Positions 1 to 9,040 are shown, numbered from the stretch's first letter. The stretch is DNA of 64,000 nt from Thauera chlorobenzoica (GCF_001922305.1 NZ_CP018839.1:744001-808000), one strand, 5' to 3'. Program-made: numbers and translations. The notes: generated by a model from the letters alone, not told the origin.

Positions 1-2
1 CG

Positions 3-452
3 GGGCTGATGGACAACCTCTTCCTCGGCGCCGGAGCGCGGCTCGCGCGCTACATCCGCAACGATGCGCCGCTCTCCATGGTGATCGGTGCGAGCGAGGA
101 ACTTGCCGCGGGTAGCCAGCTGCTGGTGTTCCCCGAGGGCACCCGGACCACGCGCCTGCCGGTGAACCCGCTGCTGAGCAGCGTCGCGCTCATCGCCCGG
201 CGCGCGCGGGTGCCGGTGCAGGCGATCTTCATCGAGACCGCGTCGCCCTATCTGACCAAGGGCTGGCCGCTCTTGCGCCGCCCCGACATGCCCGTAACCT
301 ATCGTGTGCGCCTGGGTGCGCGCTTCGATCCGCCGGGCGACGTGCCCGCCTTCATGCACGCGCTCGAACGCCACTTCGCCACCGAGCTCGCCCACGTGCC
401 GCTGCCCGCGCTGCCCTCCGCGAACCGTGCCGCCGTGGCGTCGAACTCCTGA
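3..452 (+). CDS. lysophospholipid acyltransferase family protein, 5' end cut by window edge
   Basis: C-terminal part of a 1-acylglycerol-3-phosphate acyltransferase-like enzyme. The reading frame is open from the first bases of the window, so the true start and the HX4D catalytic motif probably lie outside it. The visible part has the FPEGTRT acyl-acceptor motif followed by the hydrophobic block ending in VPVQAIFIET. In known aryl-polyene clusters such a domain is often fused to, or next to, a family 2 glycosyltransferase, and here a glycosyltransferase follows after 16 bases. The likely role is acylation in making or anchoring the polyene lipid. The first in-frame ATG, at position 9, is probably internal. 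Confidence 0.72.
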   Translation, partial: GLMDNLFLGAGARLARYIRNDAPLSMVIGASEELAAGSQLLVFPEGTRTTRLPVNPLLSSVALIARRARVPVQAIFIETASPYLTKGWPLLRRPDMPVTYRVRLGARFDPPGDVPAFMHALERHFATELAHVPLPALPSANRAAVASNS

Positions 453-468
453 CTCTTCATCCCCGTCC

Positions 469-1221
469 ATGACCCTGCCCTCGCTCACCCACCTCGTCCT
501 CATCCCAAGCTACAACCCCGGCGAGAAAGTGTACGAGACGGTGCGCGCGGCGCGCCGCCAGTGGCATCCAGTGTGGGTGGTGGTCGATGGCAGCACCGAC
601 GGGACCGCCGAGGGGCTGCAGGCGCTCGAGGCACACGACCCCGGTCTGCGCGTGATCGTGCTGCCCGGCAACTGCGGCAAGGGTGCGGCCGTGCTGCACG
701 GGGTCGAACTCGCTATGCGCGAAGGCTACACCCATGCGCTCACCATCGATTCGGACGGCCAGCATCCGGCCGAGCTCATCCCGCGCTTCATGAGCGCCTC
801 GCAGGAGCGCCCGGAGGCGATGGTCCTCGGCGTGCCGGTGTTCGACGCGAGCGCCCCGCGGCTTCGTGTGCGCGGGCGCCGGATCTCCAACTGGTGGGCG
901 AACCTCGAGACGCTGTGGGCCGGCATCGGTGACTCGCTGTACGGCTTCCGCGTCTATCCGATCGCGCCGCTCGTGCGCGTGATGCGTGGGCAGCGCTGGA
1001 TGCGCCGCTTCGACTTCGACCCCGAGGCGGTGGTGCGCCTGGCGTGGCTGGGCGTGCCACCGGTGAACCTGCCGGCGCCGGTAAAATACTTTCGGGCGGA
1101 GGAGGGCGGTGTGTCGCACTTCAACTATACGCGCGACAATCTGCTGCTCACCTGGATGCACACCCGGCTCTTCCTCGGCTTCGTGCTGCGGCTGCCGGTG
1201 CTGCTGCGGCGGCGGTTGTGA
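469..1221 (+). CDS. family 2 glycosyltransferase of the aryl-polyene locus
   Basis: Encodes 250 residues with a GT-A fold. It starts with a beta strand (LVLIPSYNPGEKV), then VVDGSTDGT and the metal/nucleotide motif DSDGQHP, and it lacks the long transmembrane tail of cellulose-synthase types. It would transfer a sugar from a nucleotide donor, probably to a lipid or the polyene carrier, in the cytoplasm. The ATG start sits 16 bases after the acyltransferase stop, so the two are probably co-transcribed. In many aryl-polyene clusters the two activities are one fused protein; here they are separate. It converges on the minus-strand operon, leaving 22 bases between stop codons. Confidence 0.82.
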   Translation: MTLPSLTHLVLIPSYNPGEKVYETVRAARRQWHPVWVVVDGSTDGTAEGLQALEAHDPGLRVIVLPGNCGKGAAVLHGVELAMREGYTHALTIDSDGQHPAELIPRFMSASQERPEAMVLGVPVFDASAPRLRVRGRRISNWWANLETLWAGIGDSLYGFRVYPIAPLVRVMRGQRWMRRFDFDPEAVVRLAWLGVPPVNLPAPVKYFRAEEGGVSHFNYTRDNLLLTWMHTRLFLGFVLRLPVLLRRRL

Positions 1222-1243
1222 GCTCCGTCCGTGCCGCGCTGCC

Positions 1244-1963
1244 TCAGACCATCCCGCCGTTGATCGAGATCACCTGACTGGTCACGTAGGCGGCCCGCTC
1301 GGAGGCGAGGAATCCTACCAGCTCGGCCACTTCTTCTGGCCGGCCGGCGCGCTTCATCGGCACCATGCGGGCGATCGCGTCGGCGCTGAAGGCGTGCTCG
1401 CTCATGGCGGTGTCGATGATTCCGGGTGCGACCACGTTTACCGTGATGCCGCGGCTCGCGAGCTCCTGCGCGAGCGACTTGCTCGCCGAATGCAGTGCTC
1501 CCTTGGCCGCGGCGTAGTTCGCCTGGCCGCGGTTGCCGGTGATCGCGGCGATCGACGAGACGGTCACGATGCGCCCCCAGCGGGTGCGGATCATCGGCAG
1601 GGTGAGCGGCTGGGTGACGTTGAAGAAGCCGTTCAGCGATACGTCGATCACGCGCTGCCACTGCTCGGGGCGCATGCCGGGGAAGACCGCGTCGTCGTGG
1701 ATGCCGGCGTTGTTCACCAGCACCTGGATCGGGCCCTCGGCGAGGATCGCCTCGAGCGCGCTGCGGGTGGCCGCGGCGTCGGTGACGTCGAACACCACCG
1801 CGCTTGCCCGTCCGCCTGCCGCCTCGATCTCGGCGGCGAGCGCGCGGGCCTTCTCGGCGCCGCGGTTGGCGTGGATGAATACACGGCAGCCGTCGGCGGC
1901 GAGGCGGCGACAGATGGCGGCGCCGATGCCGCCGCTGCCGCCAGTGACGAGGGCGTGCTTCAA
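1244..1963 (-). CDS. 3-oxoacyl-ACP reductase (FabG-like ketoreductase) of the aryl-polyene cluster
   Basis: Encodes 239 residues of a classical short-chain dehydrogenase: N-terminal NADP site GGSGGIG, NNAG motif, catalytic Ser (VSSIAAI), Tyr and Lys (NYAAAKGA), and a C-terminal ITS-type tail ending INGGMV. It should reduce the beta-keto group after each elongation step of the polyene. The start is a TTG whose last two bases overlap the TGA of the upstream dehydratase (TTGA). No ATG lies nearby, and the protein must begin at KHALVTGG to keep the Rossmann strand. It is the last gene of the minus-strand operon. Confidence 0.88.
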   Translation of the reverse strand: MKHALVTGGSGGIGAAICRRLAADGCRVFIHANRGAEKARALAAEIEAAGGRASAVVFDVTDAAATRSALEAILAEGPIQVLVNNAGIHDDAVFPGMRPEQWQRVIDVSLNGFFNVTQPLTLPMIRTRWGRIVTVSSIAAITGNRGQANYAAAKGALHSASKSLAQELASRGITVNVVAPGIIDTAMSEHAFSADAIARMVPMKRAGRPEEVAELVGFLASERAAYVTSQVISINGGMV

Positions 1964-2439
1964 GCGGGACTCCCGAAAGGTGCGCCGGCCAGCCGGCCGG
2001 CATCGAGGATCACCGCGGCGCGGCCACTGGCCACGGGGGCGCCGGCGGCGCTCACGGTGAACGCGTAGAGGACGCTGTTGGCATCGCCCGAGACGCGCTC
2101 GGCGCGGATCTCGAGTTCGGCCGCGAGCGCATCGAGGCGCGCGACATGGAACGTGACGCTGCGCACGCTTGCGAGAAAGCCCATGCGCGGGGTTGTCGCG
2201 GGCGGGGCGAGCAGCGCCCCGTGCACCGCCATCGCCTGCGCCGCGTACTCGATCGCGCTCGCGGCAGGCAGTGCGCCGCCTTCGCGCAGCGGGTTGTCGG
2301 CGGTGCGATGGCTCGTGGCACGGCAGCGGATCGTGTGCTCGTCCCAGGCCTCGACCGCATCGAGCAGGCACATCCCGCCCTGATGCGGGATACGCGCGGC
2401 GATGGCGGCGCGGTCGAGCGTGGCTGGCGCGGCGCTCAT
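1960..2439 (-). CDS. 3-hydroxyacyl-ACP dehydratase (hot-dog fold, ApeI-like)
   Basis: Encodes 159 residues. The IPHQGGMCLLD motif near residue 18 is typical of the FabZ-like dehydratase family (COG4706) of aryl-polyene and flexirubin clusters, followed by the long hot-dog helix (AIEYAAQAMAVHG). It should dehydrate the beta-hydroxyacyl-ACP to give the conjugated trans double bond, which is then not reduced. I chose the ATG at 2439, which gives an ATGA overlap with the upstream ketosynthase-like gene; a GTG two codons upstream is also possible. A second, smaller dehydratase is encoded at 10130-10438. Confidence 0.85.
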   Translation of the reverse strand: MSAAPATLDRAAIAARIPHQGGMCLLDAVEAWDEHTIRCRATSHRTADNPLREGGALPAASAIEYAAQAMAVHGALLAPPATTPRMGFLASVRSVTFHVARLDALAAELEIRAERVSGDANSVLYAFTVSAAGAPVASGRAAVILDAGRLAGAPFGSPA

Positions 2440-3287
2440 CGACACGCTGCTACGTTCCGCAGCCCGGACGAAGCCCCGGCGGAATCCGCGGCCAGATCGG
2501 CCGCGAGCTGGGTGCCGTCAAGGTAGTCGAGCACCACGCGGCCGCCCTGGCCGCGGGCGATGGCGGTGAGCAGCGGCAGGCTGCGGGCGGCCGGGATGCT
2601 TGCCCGCAGCGCTTCGAGCGCGGGATCGTGGAGCCGGTCGGCGCAGGCCTGGGTGAGCTGTAGCGACAGGCGGCCGAAGCTCCCCTGCGCCGGCTTGGGA
2701 GTGAGCAGCAGTGCTACGCCGAAGGCATCGGGCACCGGTCGCACCGACCTGAGCGGCGCTGGATAGTCGGTGTCGTAGGCGATCAGCAGGCAGGCGATGC
2801 GCTCGACCGCCACCTGCACCACCGCTTCGAGTAGCCCCGCGCTGAAGCTGGCGTCGTGGGCGCACAGCACGGAGGCCGGTGCGGTGGCGCCGGTGGCGAT
2901 GCTCCAGTAGCCGGCGGCGGCGTTGTGCACCGAGTTGTGGAAGCGGGTGGGCGAGATCTGGCGGTCTTCGGAGGCGAGCGCCTCACAGATCTGGTGGCAG
3001 TTGAGGCCGTCGCCGCTCGACGAGCTGAAAATGGTGGCGAGCGTGGCCGCGTCCGCACCGGCCGCGGCCACGGCTTCCAGGCCGAGCGTGAGGGCGAGCT
3101 TCACCATGCGCCCGGTGCGGCGCCGCTCCGCGGGTGGCAGGATCTGCGGCGCGGTGAGCACGGTGGGTGCGGGCTGCCAGGCAGCGTGCCCGGCGAGCAC
3201 TTCGGCCGCGGCGGGCCAGTCGCGCAGGCCCGGGCCGAGCAGGCTGACGGCGGCGATGTGGGCGGCGGGAGGCAGAGTCGCGCTCAT
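2436..3287 (-). CDS. beta-ketoacyl synthase-like chain-length factor
   Basis: Encodes 283 residues, much shorter than a full ketosynthase. It matches the N-terminal ketosynthase-like family that accompanies aryl-polyene ketosynthases. The region where the catalytic cysteine would lie reads AHDASFSAGLLEA and shows no CxS-type nucleophile, so it is probably a non-catalytic partner. It would form a heterodimer with a full ketosynthase, most likely the next gene upstream, to help set polyene length. The start overlaps the stop of that ketosynthase by 4 bases (ATGA), which suggests coupled translation and 1:1 expression. Assignment as a chain-length factor is by family and position. Confidence 0.8.
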   Translation of the reverse strand: MSATLPPAAHIAAVSLLGPGLRDWPAAAEVLAGHAAWQPAPTVLTAPQILPPAERRRTGRMVKLALTLGLEAVAAAGADAATLATIFSSSSGDGLNCHQICEALASEDRQISPTRFHNSVHNAAAGYWSIATGATAPASVLCAHDASFSAGLLEAVVQVAVERIACLLIAYDTDYPAPLRSVRPVPDAFGVALLLTPKPAQGSFGRLSLQLTQACADRLHDPALEALRASIPAARSLPLLTAIARGQGGRVVLDYLDGTQLAADLAADSAGASSGLRNVAACR

Positions 3288-4471
3288 ACGGGGCGCCCCA
3301 GGACGAGGCTGCAGTTCGTGCCGCCGAACCCGAAGGAGTTGCTGAGGGTGCGATGCAGACGGGCGCTGCGGCTTGCCCGTACGTAATCGAGGCCGGGCAT
3401 CGGGTCGCGCGTATTGACGCCGCCGGGGATGAAGCCGTCGGCGAGCGCGATCGCGCACGCCACCGCTTCGACCCCCCCGGCCGCGCCCAGGGTGTGACCG
3501 GTGGCGCCCTTGGTCGAACTGCAGGGCACGGCGTCGCCGAAGAGCTCGCCCACCGCCTTGCCCTCGGCCGCGTCGTTGCTCGGCGTCGCGGTACCGTGCA
3601 GGTTGATGTAGTCGATCTCGCGTGGCGCGAGTCCGGCACTCCCCAGCGCCGCGGCCATCGCCTGACGCGCGCCACGCCCTTCGGGATGGGGGGAGGACAT
3701 ATGGTAGGCATCGCTCGATTCGCCCACGCCCAGAAGCAGCACCGCGTTCGCGGGCGGGGCGACCGGGCTGCGTTCGACAAGCGCAAACGCCGCCGCTTCG
3801 CCGATCGAGATGCCGTCGCGCGCCACGTCGAAGGGGCGACAGGCCTCGGGCGAGGCGAGCTCGAGCGAGTTGAAGCCGTAGAGCGTGGTCAGGCACAGGG
3901 TGTCGACACCGCCCACCACCGCGGCGTCGATCACGCCGGCCGTGATCATGCGCGCAGCCGAGGCGAACACTTTGGCGCTCGACGAGCACGCTGAGGAGGC
4001 CACCGCGGCGGGCCCGGTGAGCCCGAACCAGGCGCGTACGAAGGCGCTCACGGAGTAGGTGTTGTGCGTCTCGGCGTAGCGGAAACTGGGCGGCAGGGCG
4101 CCGGTCTCGGGATCACGCCGGCGGTAGGCGAGCTCGGTCTGGAGGATCCCCGCGGTGCTGGTGCCGAGGAATACCGCGATCCGGTCGCGCCCCCAGCGTG
4201 CGGCTGCCTCGGCCACCGCCCCGGCGAAGCCGTCCTGACCCAGGCCGAGCTGGGCGAGGCGGTTGTTGCGACAGTCGTAGGCCGCGAGGTCCTCGCGCAG
4301 CACCTCGTCGTCGACGCCCTCGACCTCGCCGATCCAGGTCGGCAGCCGTACCGTCTCGAAGTCGCAGGGCTTCAGGCCGGAACGCCCGGCGACCAGCGCC
4401 GTGCGCATCGCGTCCAGGCCGTGCCCGAGGCAGGTCGTGGCGGTGTAGCGGGAGAGGAGGAGCGGCTCCAC
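3284..4471 (-). CDS. beta-ketoacyl-ACP synthase of the aryl-polyene cluster
   Basis: Encodes 395 residues of a complete KAS II-type elongating ketosynthase. The Cys-His-His triad is visible: Cys162 in SSACSSSAKV, His in INLHGTATPSND, and His in KGATGHTLGAAGG, with a C-terminal NSFGFGGTN. It condenses malonyl-ACP with the growing polyene. The start is a GTG giving MEPLLLSRYTATTCLG, which fits the usual N-terminus of this family; possible upstream TTG codons lack support. It partners with the overlapping chain-length-factor gene downstream. The gap of 35 bases to the methyltransferase is one of the few non-overlapping junctions in this part of the operon. Confidence 0.86.
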   Translation of the reverse strand: MEPLLLSRYTATTCLGHGLDAMRTALVAGRSGLKPCDFETVRLPTWIGEVEGVDDEVLREDLAAYDCRNNRLAQLGLGQDGFAGAVAEAAARWGRDRIAVFLGTSTAGILQTELAYRRRDPETGALPPSFRYAETHNTYSVSAFVRAWFGLTGPAAVASSACSSSAKVFASAARMITAGVIDAAVVGGVDTLCLTTLYGFNSLELASPEACRPFDVARDGISIGEAAAFALVERSPVAPPANAVLLLGVGESSDAYHMSSPHPEGRGARQAMAAALGSAGLAPREIDYINLHGTATPSNDAAEGKAVGELFGDAVPCSSTKGATGHTLGAAGGVEAVACAIALADGFIPGGVNTRDPMPGLDYVRASRSARLHRTLSNSFGFGGTNCSLVLGRPV

Positions 4472-4506
4472 GATCGTTTGCGTATCCTTGAAAGGGCGCA
4501 AGTCTA

Positions 4507-5280
4507 TCAAATCGCGCCCGCTGACCCGAGCGGGCGGGTGTCCGTATCCGATTGTGCCGCCTCGGGAAGGCGCGCCACCAGCATGACGTTGGCGAAGGGC
4601 TTGCCTTCGCTCATCGGCTGCGAGTCGACGGTGAAGCCCAGCCCTTCGAGGAGCGCCCGCCATTCGGAGAGCGGGCGGCACCAGAGCCGCGGCAGACGGT
4701 GGCCGCGCACGAAGGTCACGACCTGGTCGACCCAGTTGCTGATGCGAAAGGGCAGCCCCCCGTTGGCGTCGCCGATGCGCAGGATGAGCCGCCCGCCCGG
4801 CGTCAGCGCCGCGCGCACCCGGCGCAGCACGTCGTGCTGGCGTGGCGGGTCGATGTAGTGGAGCACGTCGAGGATGGTCACCACGTCCACCGTGCCGAAA
4901 TCGCACGCGCAAATATCCCCGAGCTCGATGCGCGCCAGCGGATGGGCGGCGCCGAGCGCCTGGTGGGCGCGCGCCACGTCGCGCGGCATGAGCTCGATGC
5001 CGCGCAGGGTCGCGATGCGCGGCGCTTCGGGCCAGCCCGCGGGCCAGTGGCCCGCTTCGTAGAGGCGGCGGGCGGCGAGCAGCCACGAGGCGAACACCGC
5101 CTGGCCGCAGCCCAGATCGAGAATACGCCCCCCCGAGGGGATCAGCCCCTGGCGCAGCAGGCTGCGGAAGATCGGGTCGGTGCCGAGCTTGCCGCGGGCG
5201 AAGTGGTAGGCGAACTTGCCGCCCGGGCGGTAAGGCTCGGTTGCCGCATCGAGCAGGGTGGCGAGGAAAGTCTGGCTCAT
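4507..5280 (-). CDS. class I SAM-dependent methyltransferase
   Basis: Encodes 257 residues. Motif I for SAM binding is ILDLGCGQAVFASWLL at about residue 50, followed by the acidic end of strand 2 (LRGIELMP) and motif DVVTILDVLHYID. In aryl-polyene clusters a methyltransferase of this type decorates the aryl head group, and that is the likely role; the substrate cannot be read from the sequence. The ATG overlaps the deacetylase stop by 4 bases (ATGA). Confidence 0.8.
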   Translation of the reverse strand: MSQTFLATLLDAATEPYRPGGKFAYHFARGKLGTDPIFRSLLRQGLIPSGGRILDLGCGQAVFASWLLAARRLYEAGHWPAGWPEAPRIATLRGIELMPRDVARAHQALGAAHPLARIELGDICACDFGTVDVVTILDVLHYIDPPRQHDVLRRVRAALTPGGRLILRIGDANGGLPFRISNWVDQVVTFVRGHRLPRLWCRPLSEWRALLEGLGFTVDSQPMSEGKPFANVMLVARLPEAAQSDTDTRPLGSAGAI

Positions 5281-6101
5281 GGCAAGGGCGAGGAGTCGGT
5301 GGTGGGAAGCGCCGCGCGCAGCGTGACCGGGCGCAGCCCGGCTTCGGCACAGGCGGCGAGCACGCGCGGCAGCGCCTCGAGGATGACCGGGGTGCCGCGG
5401 GCGCTGCGGGCGGCGTTGCCGTCGTGAAGGAGCAGGATGTCGCCGGCGGCCAGCCGCCCGGTGAGTCGTGCCACCACTGCCCCGGCGTCGCCGTTGCGGG
5501 TGTCGAAGGCGCGTCGCGTCCACGCAGCCAGGGTGAGGTCGAGGCGCGCGAGCACCGGTTCGAGGAAGGGGTTGCGCAGGCCGGCGGGGGCGCGGAAGAA
5601 GCGCGGCGTCTCGCCGCAGAGCTCGGCGAGGGTGGTCTGCGCGGTGCCGATCTCGTGCGCGAGCGCGCGCGGGCCGAAGAGCGAGAAGCGCTTGTCGTGT
5701 GCCTCGCTGTGGTTTTCCACGGTGTGGCCGCGGGCGACGATCTCGCGCGCGAGCGCCGGGTGGCGGCGTGCTGCGCGGCCGATCACGAAGAAGGTGGCGC
5801 GCGCGTCGTAGCGATCCAGGCAATCGAGCACGTGTGGCGTCACCACCGGATCGGGGCCGTCGTCGATGGTGAGGGCGATCTCGCCGCGCGCCGCAGCGGC
5901 CGGCGGCAGCCGCGTCCAGTTGGGCCCGAGGAGCCGGCTCCTGGGCCACAGCCCGGCAGCGGTCAGCATGCCGTGGTTGGCGGCGAGTGCGCCGATCGCC
6001 CACGGCCACGCCTCCGGCCGCCACGCGAGGCCGGCCGCTGCCGCGGCGTGCAGCACAGCGGAGAGCCGGATGAGGGGTGTGGGTTGCCAGGGACGGGGCA
6101 T
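5277..6101 (-). CDS. polysaccharide deacetylase family (NodB-homology) protein
   Basis: Encodes 274 residues. An N-terminal hydrophobic stretch (residues 9-55) suggests membrane anchoring. The NodB domain shows the metal and catalytic motifs TIDDGPD, the His pair in ENHSEAH, and RFFRAPAG, so the enzyme looks catalytically intact. The family removes N-acetyl or other acyl groups from sugars. The target may be the sugar added by the cluster glycosyltransferase, or a cell-surface glycan; this is inference. It starts 3 bases after the exporter stop and overlaps the methyltransferase by 4 bases, so it belongs firmly to the operon. Confidence 0.82.
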   Translation of the reverse strand: MPRPWQPTPLIRLSAVLHAAAAAGLAWRPEAWPWAIGALAANHGMLTAAGLWPRSRLLGPNWTRLPPAAAARGEIALTIDDGPDPVVTPHVLDCLDRYDARATFFVIGRAARRHPALAREIVARGHTVENHSEAHDKRFSLFGPRALAHEIGTAQTTLAELCGETPRFFRAPAGLRNPFLEPVLARLDLTLAAWTRRAFDTRNGDAGAVVARLTGRLAAGDILLLHDGNAARSARGTPVILEALPRVLAACAEAGLRPVTLRAALPTTDSSPLP

Positions 6102-6104
6102 GAC

Positions 6105-8468
6105 TCAGGACGGTCGCAGGTCGGGTGCCGGACGGCTGGCGGTGATCGCCGAGAACACGAGGGCAAGAATCGCGCCCGGGCCAACCGTGGTGCCGATCGC
6201 CTGCAGCACCGGCACCGAGGAGAAGGCCAGCAGCCCGAAGCCCGCCACGGTGGTGAGGGTCGCGAAGAGCATGGAGGCGAGCGTGCGCGGCGTGGGGCCG
6301 GCCGCGCCCGCGGCCCGGTCGAAGAAGAGTGCGTAGTTGGAGCCCACCGCGACGATGAGGAGCAGTCCCACCAGGTGCAGGATGGTGAGCGTGACGCCCG
6401 ACAGCAGGAGCCCGGCCACGACCGCCAGCACGGCCGCGGCGAGCGGCGTGAGCACACCCGCCACCCGGCGGGCCGAGCGCAGGGTGAGAGCGAGGAGGGC
6501 CACGATCGCCGCCAGACCGGCGAACGCGAGCAGCCGCGCCTCCTGCAGGTAACCGGCGTACAGGCGGTCGGACTCCCCCTTGGTGTCGACGAATACCGCC
6601 TGCGCGCCGTCGTTCGTGGCGAGCGCGGCGCGTACCCGCGCGGCGTCGATCGCGCGCGCGCCCCCGTCGGGTGCGGTGAGCGGCAGGAGCGCGCTCCAGT
6701 GGCCGTGCTGGCGTACCAGCAGCGAATCGGCGGCGAGCGCGAAGCTCGTGCCTTCGAGGTCCTCGCGGGTGAGCGGGGCGCGCCGGCGCGCGGCCTCGAC
6801 TTCGGCGAGAAAGGGGGCGAGCCGCTCCGCGGAGAGCGGCAGCCCGGCGGTCGCATCAGCGAGGCGCGTCGCGAGGAGGCCGGCCTCGGGCAGGCTCGCG
6901 CGGCGTGCGAGCTGGGTCGCCTGTGAGGGCAGGTAGTGGGCGGGGCTTTCGTAGCCGCCGAGGACCCCTTCGCCAAGCAGCGGCTCGAGCCGCCCGCCCA
7001 CCTCTTCTGCGCCGGCGAGCGCCGCCTCGCGGTCGGGCGCGCTCACCACCACGACGTAGCGCACGTCGGGCGCGCCCAGATCGGCGCGCAGGGCCTGATC
7101 GAGCGCCTGCGCGGTTGTCGGTACCGGACTCAGTGCCGCGAGCTCGTGGTTCCACACCCGGTCGCGATGGAGGTGGATCGCCGCCGCCGCGGCGAGCGTG
7201 AGGGCGACGAGCGGCCAGCGCAGGCGGTGTGCGCCGGCGACCAGATGCTGCAGGCGTCGCCCCAGGGGGCTCACGTCGCGGATGCGGAAGCCGGACGGCA
7301 GGAGCGCCGGCAGCACGAAGCGTGCCGTCGTCGCCGCCACCACGAGTCCGGTGACCGAGTAGAGCCCGAGCTGCGCGAGACCGGGAAAGCCCGAGAAGAG
7401 CAGCGCCGCGAACCCGCAGATGGAAGTCATCACGCCGAGCCGGATGGTGGGCCAGAAGGCGGGGCGTGCGTCGTGCCCGTCCTCGCCGGCGGGGTCATGC
7501 TGGACGAAGAGGTAGATGGCGTAATCGACCGCCTCCCCGACCAGGGTGGTGCCGAAACCCAGGGTGATGCCGTGGACCATGCCGAAGCCCAGGCTCACCG
7601 CGGCGACCGCCGCCACTGCGCCGGTCACCACCGGCAGCAGTCCCAGCACGAGGGCGGGGAGCGAGCGGTAGATGAAGAGGAGCAGGGTGACGACGATGGC
7701 GGTCGACAGCAGCGCGAGCCGCGTCACCTCCCCCCTGATCGTGGCGCGGGCGTCGACCGCGAAGACGCCGGGGCCGCTCATCACCAGGGACAGTCCGGCT
7801 GCTGCCGCGCCGTGGCGCGTGGCCTCGAAGGCGCTGCGCACCGCGGCGATGGCCGCTTGCTGGGCGTCCATGTCCGAGCCCGCGGCGCGGGTCTGGACGA
7901 GCAACAGTGCGCGCTCGCCGTCGCGTGAGGCCCATGCGCCTTCGGCCTGCGCGGGGCGGGCGCCGGCCTCGAAGCGCTCGACGAGCGCGAGCATCTCGCC
8001 GGTGGGGTCCGCCGGCAGCAGCGACTTGGTGAGCATCCCGAGCGGCGAGGCGAGCAGCGCGACCGACTCACCGATCGCGGCCTCGAGGCCCACCGCGGTG
8101 AAGCGCTCGGGGGCGACCGCCGGGCTCAGCAGGTAGCGGTTGTGGTAGAGGAGCTTGCGGTCGTGTTCCTCGTGCACCGGCTCGCCGTTGGCGACCATGC
8201 CGAAGGCGGGATCCGCCCGCAGGCGCTGTGCGAGGGCGCGCGACGCGTCGGCCCGTGCCTTCGCGTCGCCGCCCTCGATGGCGACGAGCAGCAGGCGCGA
8301 GACCATGCCGTCGGTGAGCTGGTCGACCAGCAGCTGCTGCTCGGCGGTCGGGGTGCGCGGCAGGAAGGCGGACAGGTCGGCGGTGAAGCGGGTCTGGGCG
8401 ATCACCGCCACGCAGGCGACGAGGAGCGTGACCCAGGCGGCGAGCGCCGCGGCGCGACGCGGTCTCAT
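6105..8468 (-). CDS. MMPL/RND-superfamily exporter of the aryl-polyene cluster
   Basis: Encodes 787 residues with the two-fold RND/MMPL layout. One membrane helix (about 7-25) is followed by a large periplasmic loop, then a bundle of helices from about 245 (LLSTAIVVTLLLFIYRS), and the same pattern repeats in the C-terminal half (second bundle from about 635). The segment VGEAVDYAIYLF in the first half and VGSNYALFF in the second carry the acidic or polar residues expected for proton coupling. It should move the finished polyene lipid from the inner membrane towards the outer membrane together with the adjacent LolA-like protein. The ATG overlaps that gene's stop by 4 bases. Confidence 0.85.
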   Translation of the reverse strand: MRPRRAAALAAWVTLLVACVAVIAQTRFTADLSAFLPRTPTAEQQLLVDQLTDGMVSRLLLVAIEGGDAKARADASRALAQRLRADPAFGMVANGEPVHEEHDRKLLYHNRYLLSPAVAPERFTAVGLEAAIGESVALLASPLGMLTKSLLPADPTGEMLALVERFEAGARPAQAEGAWASRDGERALLLVQTRAAGSDMDAQQAAIAAVRSAFEATRHGAAAAGLSLVMSGPGVFAVDARATIRGEVTRLALLSTAIVVTLLLFIYRSLPALVLGLLPVVTGAVAAVAAVSLGFGMVHGITLGFGTTLVGEAVDYAIYLFVQHDPAGEDGHDARPAFWPTIRLGVMTSICGFAALLFSGFPGLAQLGLYSVTGLVVAATTARFVLPALLPSGFRIRDVSPLGRRLQHLVAGAHRLRWPLVALTLAAAAAIHLHRDRVWNHELAALSPVPTTAQALDQALRADLGAPDVRYVVVVSAPDREAALAGAEEVGGRLEPLLGEGVLGGYESPAHYLPSQATQLARRASLPEAGLLATRLADATAGLPLSAERLAPFLAEVEAARRRAPLTREDLEGTSFALAADSLLVRQHGHWSALLPLTAPDGGARAIDAARVRAALATNDGAQAVFVDTKGESDRLYAGYLQEARLLAFAGLAAIVALLALTLRSARRVAGVLTPLAAAVLAVVAGLLLSGVTLTILHLVGLLLIVAVGSNYALFFDRAAGAAGPTPRTLASMLFATLTTVAGFGLLAFSSVPVLQAIGTTVGPGAILALVFSAITASRPAPDLRPS

Positions 8469-9040
8469 CGGGTGGGCACCGCGTCGCGGATCGTCATCAC
8501 CGAGCGGTCGCCGTCCGCCAGCAGGACTTCGATCTCGGAGAGGGTGGCGTCGCTGCCGCGAATGGTGATGCGCAGCACCCGCTCGGCCAGCTTCGGGTCG
8601 CGCGGCAGGAGGCTCAAGGTCCAGCGCGCGCGCGCGCCGGAAAGATGCAGCGCGTAGGTGCGCTCGAGCGCGGCATGATCGCCCGCGAGGGTGCTGCGGA
8701 TGCTGTCGACGAAGGCTGCCGCCTGCGGGTAGTCGGCGAGCCTCACCACCTGGCGGCGCGCCTCGCGTGTGACGGTGAGGGTGTCGCCGTCCAGCACCAG
8801 CGACTCGGGGCGCGGTGCCTCGGTGATCTTCTCTAGCCGGTCCGGGGCGCGAAAGCGCAGCACGCCGGAGGACAGGACCGGTGCAGCGAGGATGGCGAGA
8901 TGCTTGCTCTCGCTGAAGCGGGCCTCGCCGCTGCGCTGCTCGGCGAGCCGGTGCATGAGCGCGACCAGATTCCATTCGGCGCCGAAAGCGGCAACCGGCA
9001 GCAGGAGAGAGGCGGTGAGGGCGAAGAGACGGCGGATCAT
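8465..9040 (-). CDS. LolA-like outer-membrane lipoprotein carrier of the aryl-polyene cluster
   Basis: Encodes 191 residues with a clear Sec signal peptide (MIRRLFALTASLLLPVAAFGA). The mature part (FSESKHLAILAAPVLSSGVLRF, then RLEKIT) is typical of LolA-like proteins of aryl-polyene clusters: a half beta-barrel for carrying a hydrophobic molecule across the periplasm. It probably takes the polyene from the MMPL exporter encoded immediately downstream. Both its start (9040) and its stop (8465) lie in ATGA overlaps with neighbours. Confidence 0.82.
   Translation of the reverse strand: MIRRLFALTASLLLPVAAFGAEWNLVALMHRLAEQRSGEARFSESKHLAILAAPVLSSGVLRFRAPDRLEKITEAPRPESLVLDGDTLTVTREARRQVVRLADYPQAAAFVDSIRSTLAGDHAALERTYALHLSGARARWTLSLLPRDPKLAERVLRITIRGSDATLSEIEVLLADGDRSVMTIRDAVPTR

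Noticed and set aside
5241..6926. A long plus-strand frame opposite the deacetylase and exporter genes
   Set aside because: Composition is Arg/Glu/Gly repeats typical of antisense frames, while the minus strand has clear enzyme motifs.
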